Assembly: GCF_014467285.1 (NCBI RefSeq)
Contig: NZ_NKHR01000008.1
Span: 98,970-162,969 of the forward strand
Length of the DNA: 64,000 bases
From: Xenorhabdus sp014467285
GTDB taxonomy: Bacteria > Pseudomonadota > Gammaproteobacteria > Enterobacterales > Enterobacteriaceae
Reading direction: 5' to 3'
Shown: piece after piece, positions 63,948 to 64,000 of the stretch
Position numbering within the stretch: position 1 is the first letter of the stretch
How the letters are laid out: every line of letters begins with the position of its first letter
Made by a program: the position numbers and the translations under genes
The notes under the pieces: model-generated
Database searches by the model: none
What the model was told of the DNA's origin: nothing
Seen by the model: the letters and a program-made list of their open reading frames with translations, nothing else

Positions 63948-64000
63948 ATGAGTATTTTTAACTTTATCAGTAAGATCGATGACCCGCGTTCTGATATCAA
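63948..64000 (+). CDS. Start of an ISAs1-type transposase (cut by window end)
   Basis: The last 17 codons read MSIFNFISKIDDPRSDI. A short N-terminus with (I)xDPRS followed by more sequence is typical of ISAs1/H-repeat transposases. Upstream, CAGGGTGAGATCTC at 63819-63832 might be the IS end. Only the first residues are visible, so the call is tentative. Confidence 0.45.
   Translation, partial: MSIFNFISKIDDPRSDI

Noticed and set aside
1..64000. CRISPR arrays, rRNA and tRNA genes
   Set aside because: No regularly spaced repeats, rRNA blocks or tRNA cloverleaf/T-loop signatures were noticed when reading; a tRNAscan or Rfam search could not be run.

Overview
The window looks like a chromosomal stretch from an entomopathogenic enterobacterium of the Xenorhabdus/Photorhabdus type (Morganellaceae). 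This is inferred from protein resemblance, moderate-to-low GC with AT-rich intergenic DNA, and a housekeeping backbone close to the E. coli kdsA-sirB1-prmC-prfA-hemA / lolB-ispE-prs / ychH-pth-ychF block with accessory genes inserted around it. Genus is not proven.

Layout. 1-590: C-terminal end of a SulP transporter (DauA). 709-3001: AT-rich island with an M64 metallopeptidase and an unknown protein. 3324-11314: a complete Nit1C nitrilase cluster (sigma-54 activator, then seven genes on the other strand) with a -24/-12 promoter and a 38-bp palindrome as candidate enhancer. 11449-19262: kdsA, sirB1, prmC, prfA, hemA (minus) and lolB, ispE, prs (plus). 20036-24297: two tandem GDSL-esterase autotransporters between prs and ychH. 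24414-26756: ychH, pth, ychF. 27192-31661: a carrier-protein/hydrolase fusion, a Tat-exported amidohydrolase, a 59-residue cysteine-containing secreted peptide and an alpha/beta hydrolase. 31908-39704: a TAXI-TRAP transporter whose binding-protein and permease genes are 3.4 kb apart; between them lie an unknown membrane-anchored protein, an IS1 remnant, a small monooxygenase, a RidA protein and a decayed soxR/doxX pair that keeps an intact SoxR box; lhgO is coupled to the permease. 39990-44123: methyltransferase, omptin protease, HutD/Ves protein, MocR regulator. 44264-48054: cyanide-insensitive bd oxidase (cioAB plus DUF2474) and an orphan NarX-like kinase. 48199-55467: phoH, endonuclease I with an extra C-terminal domain, two universal stress proteins, and a pseudouridine operon (psuK-psuG-psuT order). 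56026-59645: arginine-dependent acid resistance (adiA-adiC). 60486-61195: a two-gene phage-type lysis cassette. 61628-63729: glutathione-dependent formaldehyde detoxification. 63948-64000: probable start of an ISAs1-type transposase.

How the parts may work together. Nit1C clusters are linked in other bacteria to nitrogen starvation and cyanide assimilation, and the CioAB-type oxidase gives cyanide-tolerant respiration, so the window carries two independent cyanide-related functions. The TRAP-TAXI system with LhgO suggests uptake and oxidation of a 2-hydroxy-dicarboxylate. AdiA/AdiC, FrmA/FghA, the Usp proteins and the SoxR site are stress functions. The omptin, autotransporter esterases, M64 peptidase, secreted DNase and lysis cassette suit an insect-associated lifestyle. 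The best candidates for undescribed biology are the Nit1C control region, the small cysteine peptide, the carrier-protein/hydrolase fusion and the orphan lysis cassette.
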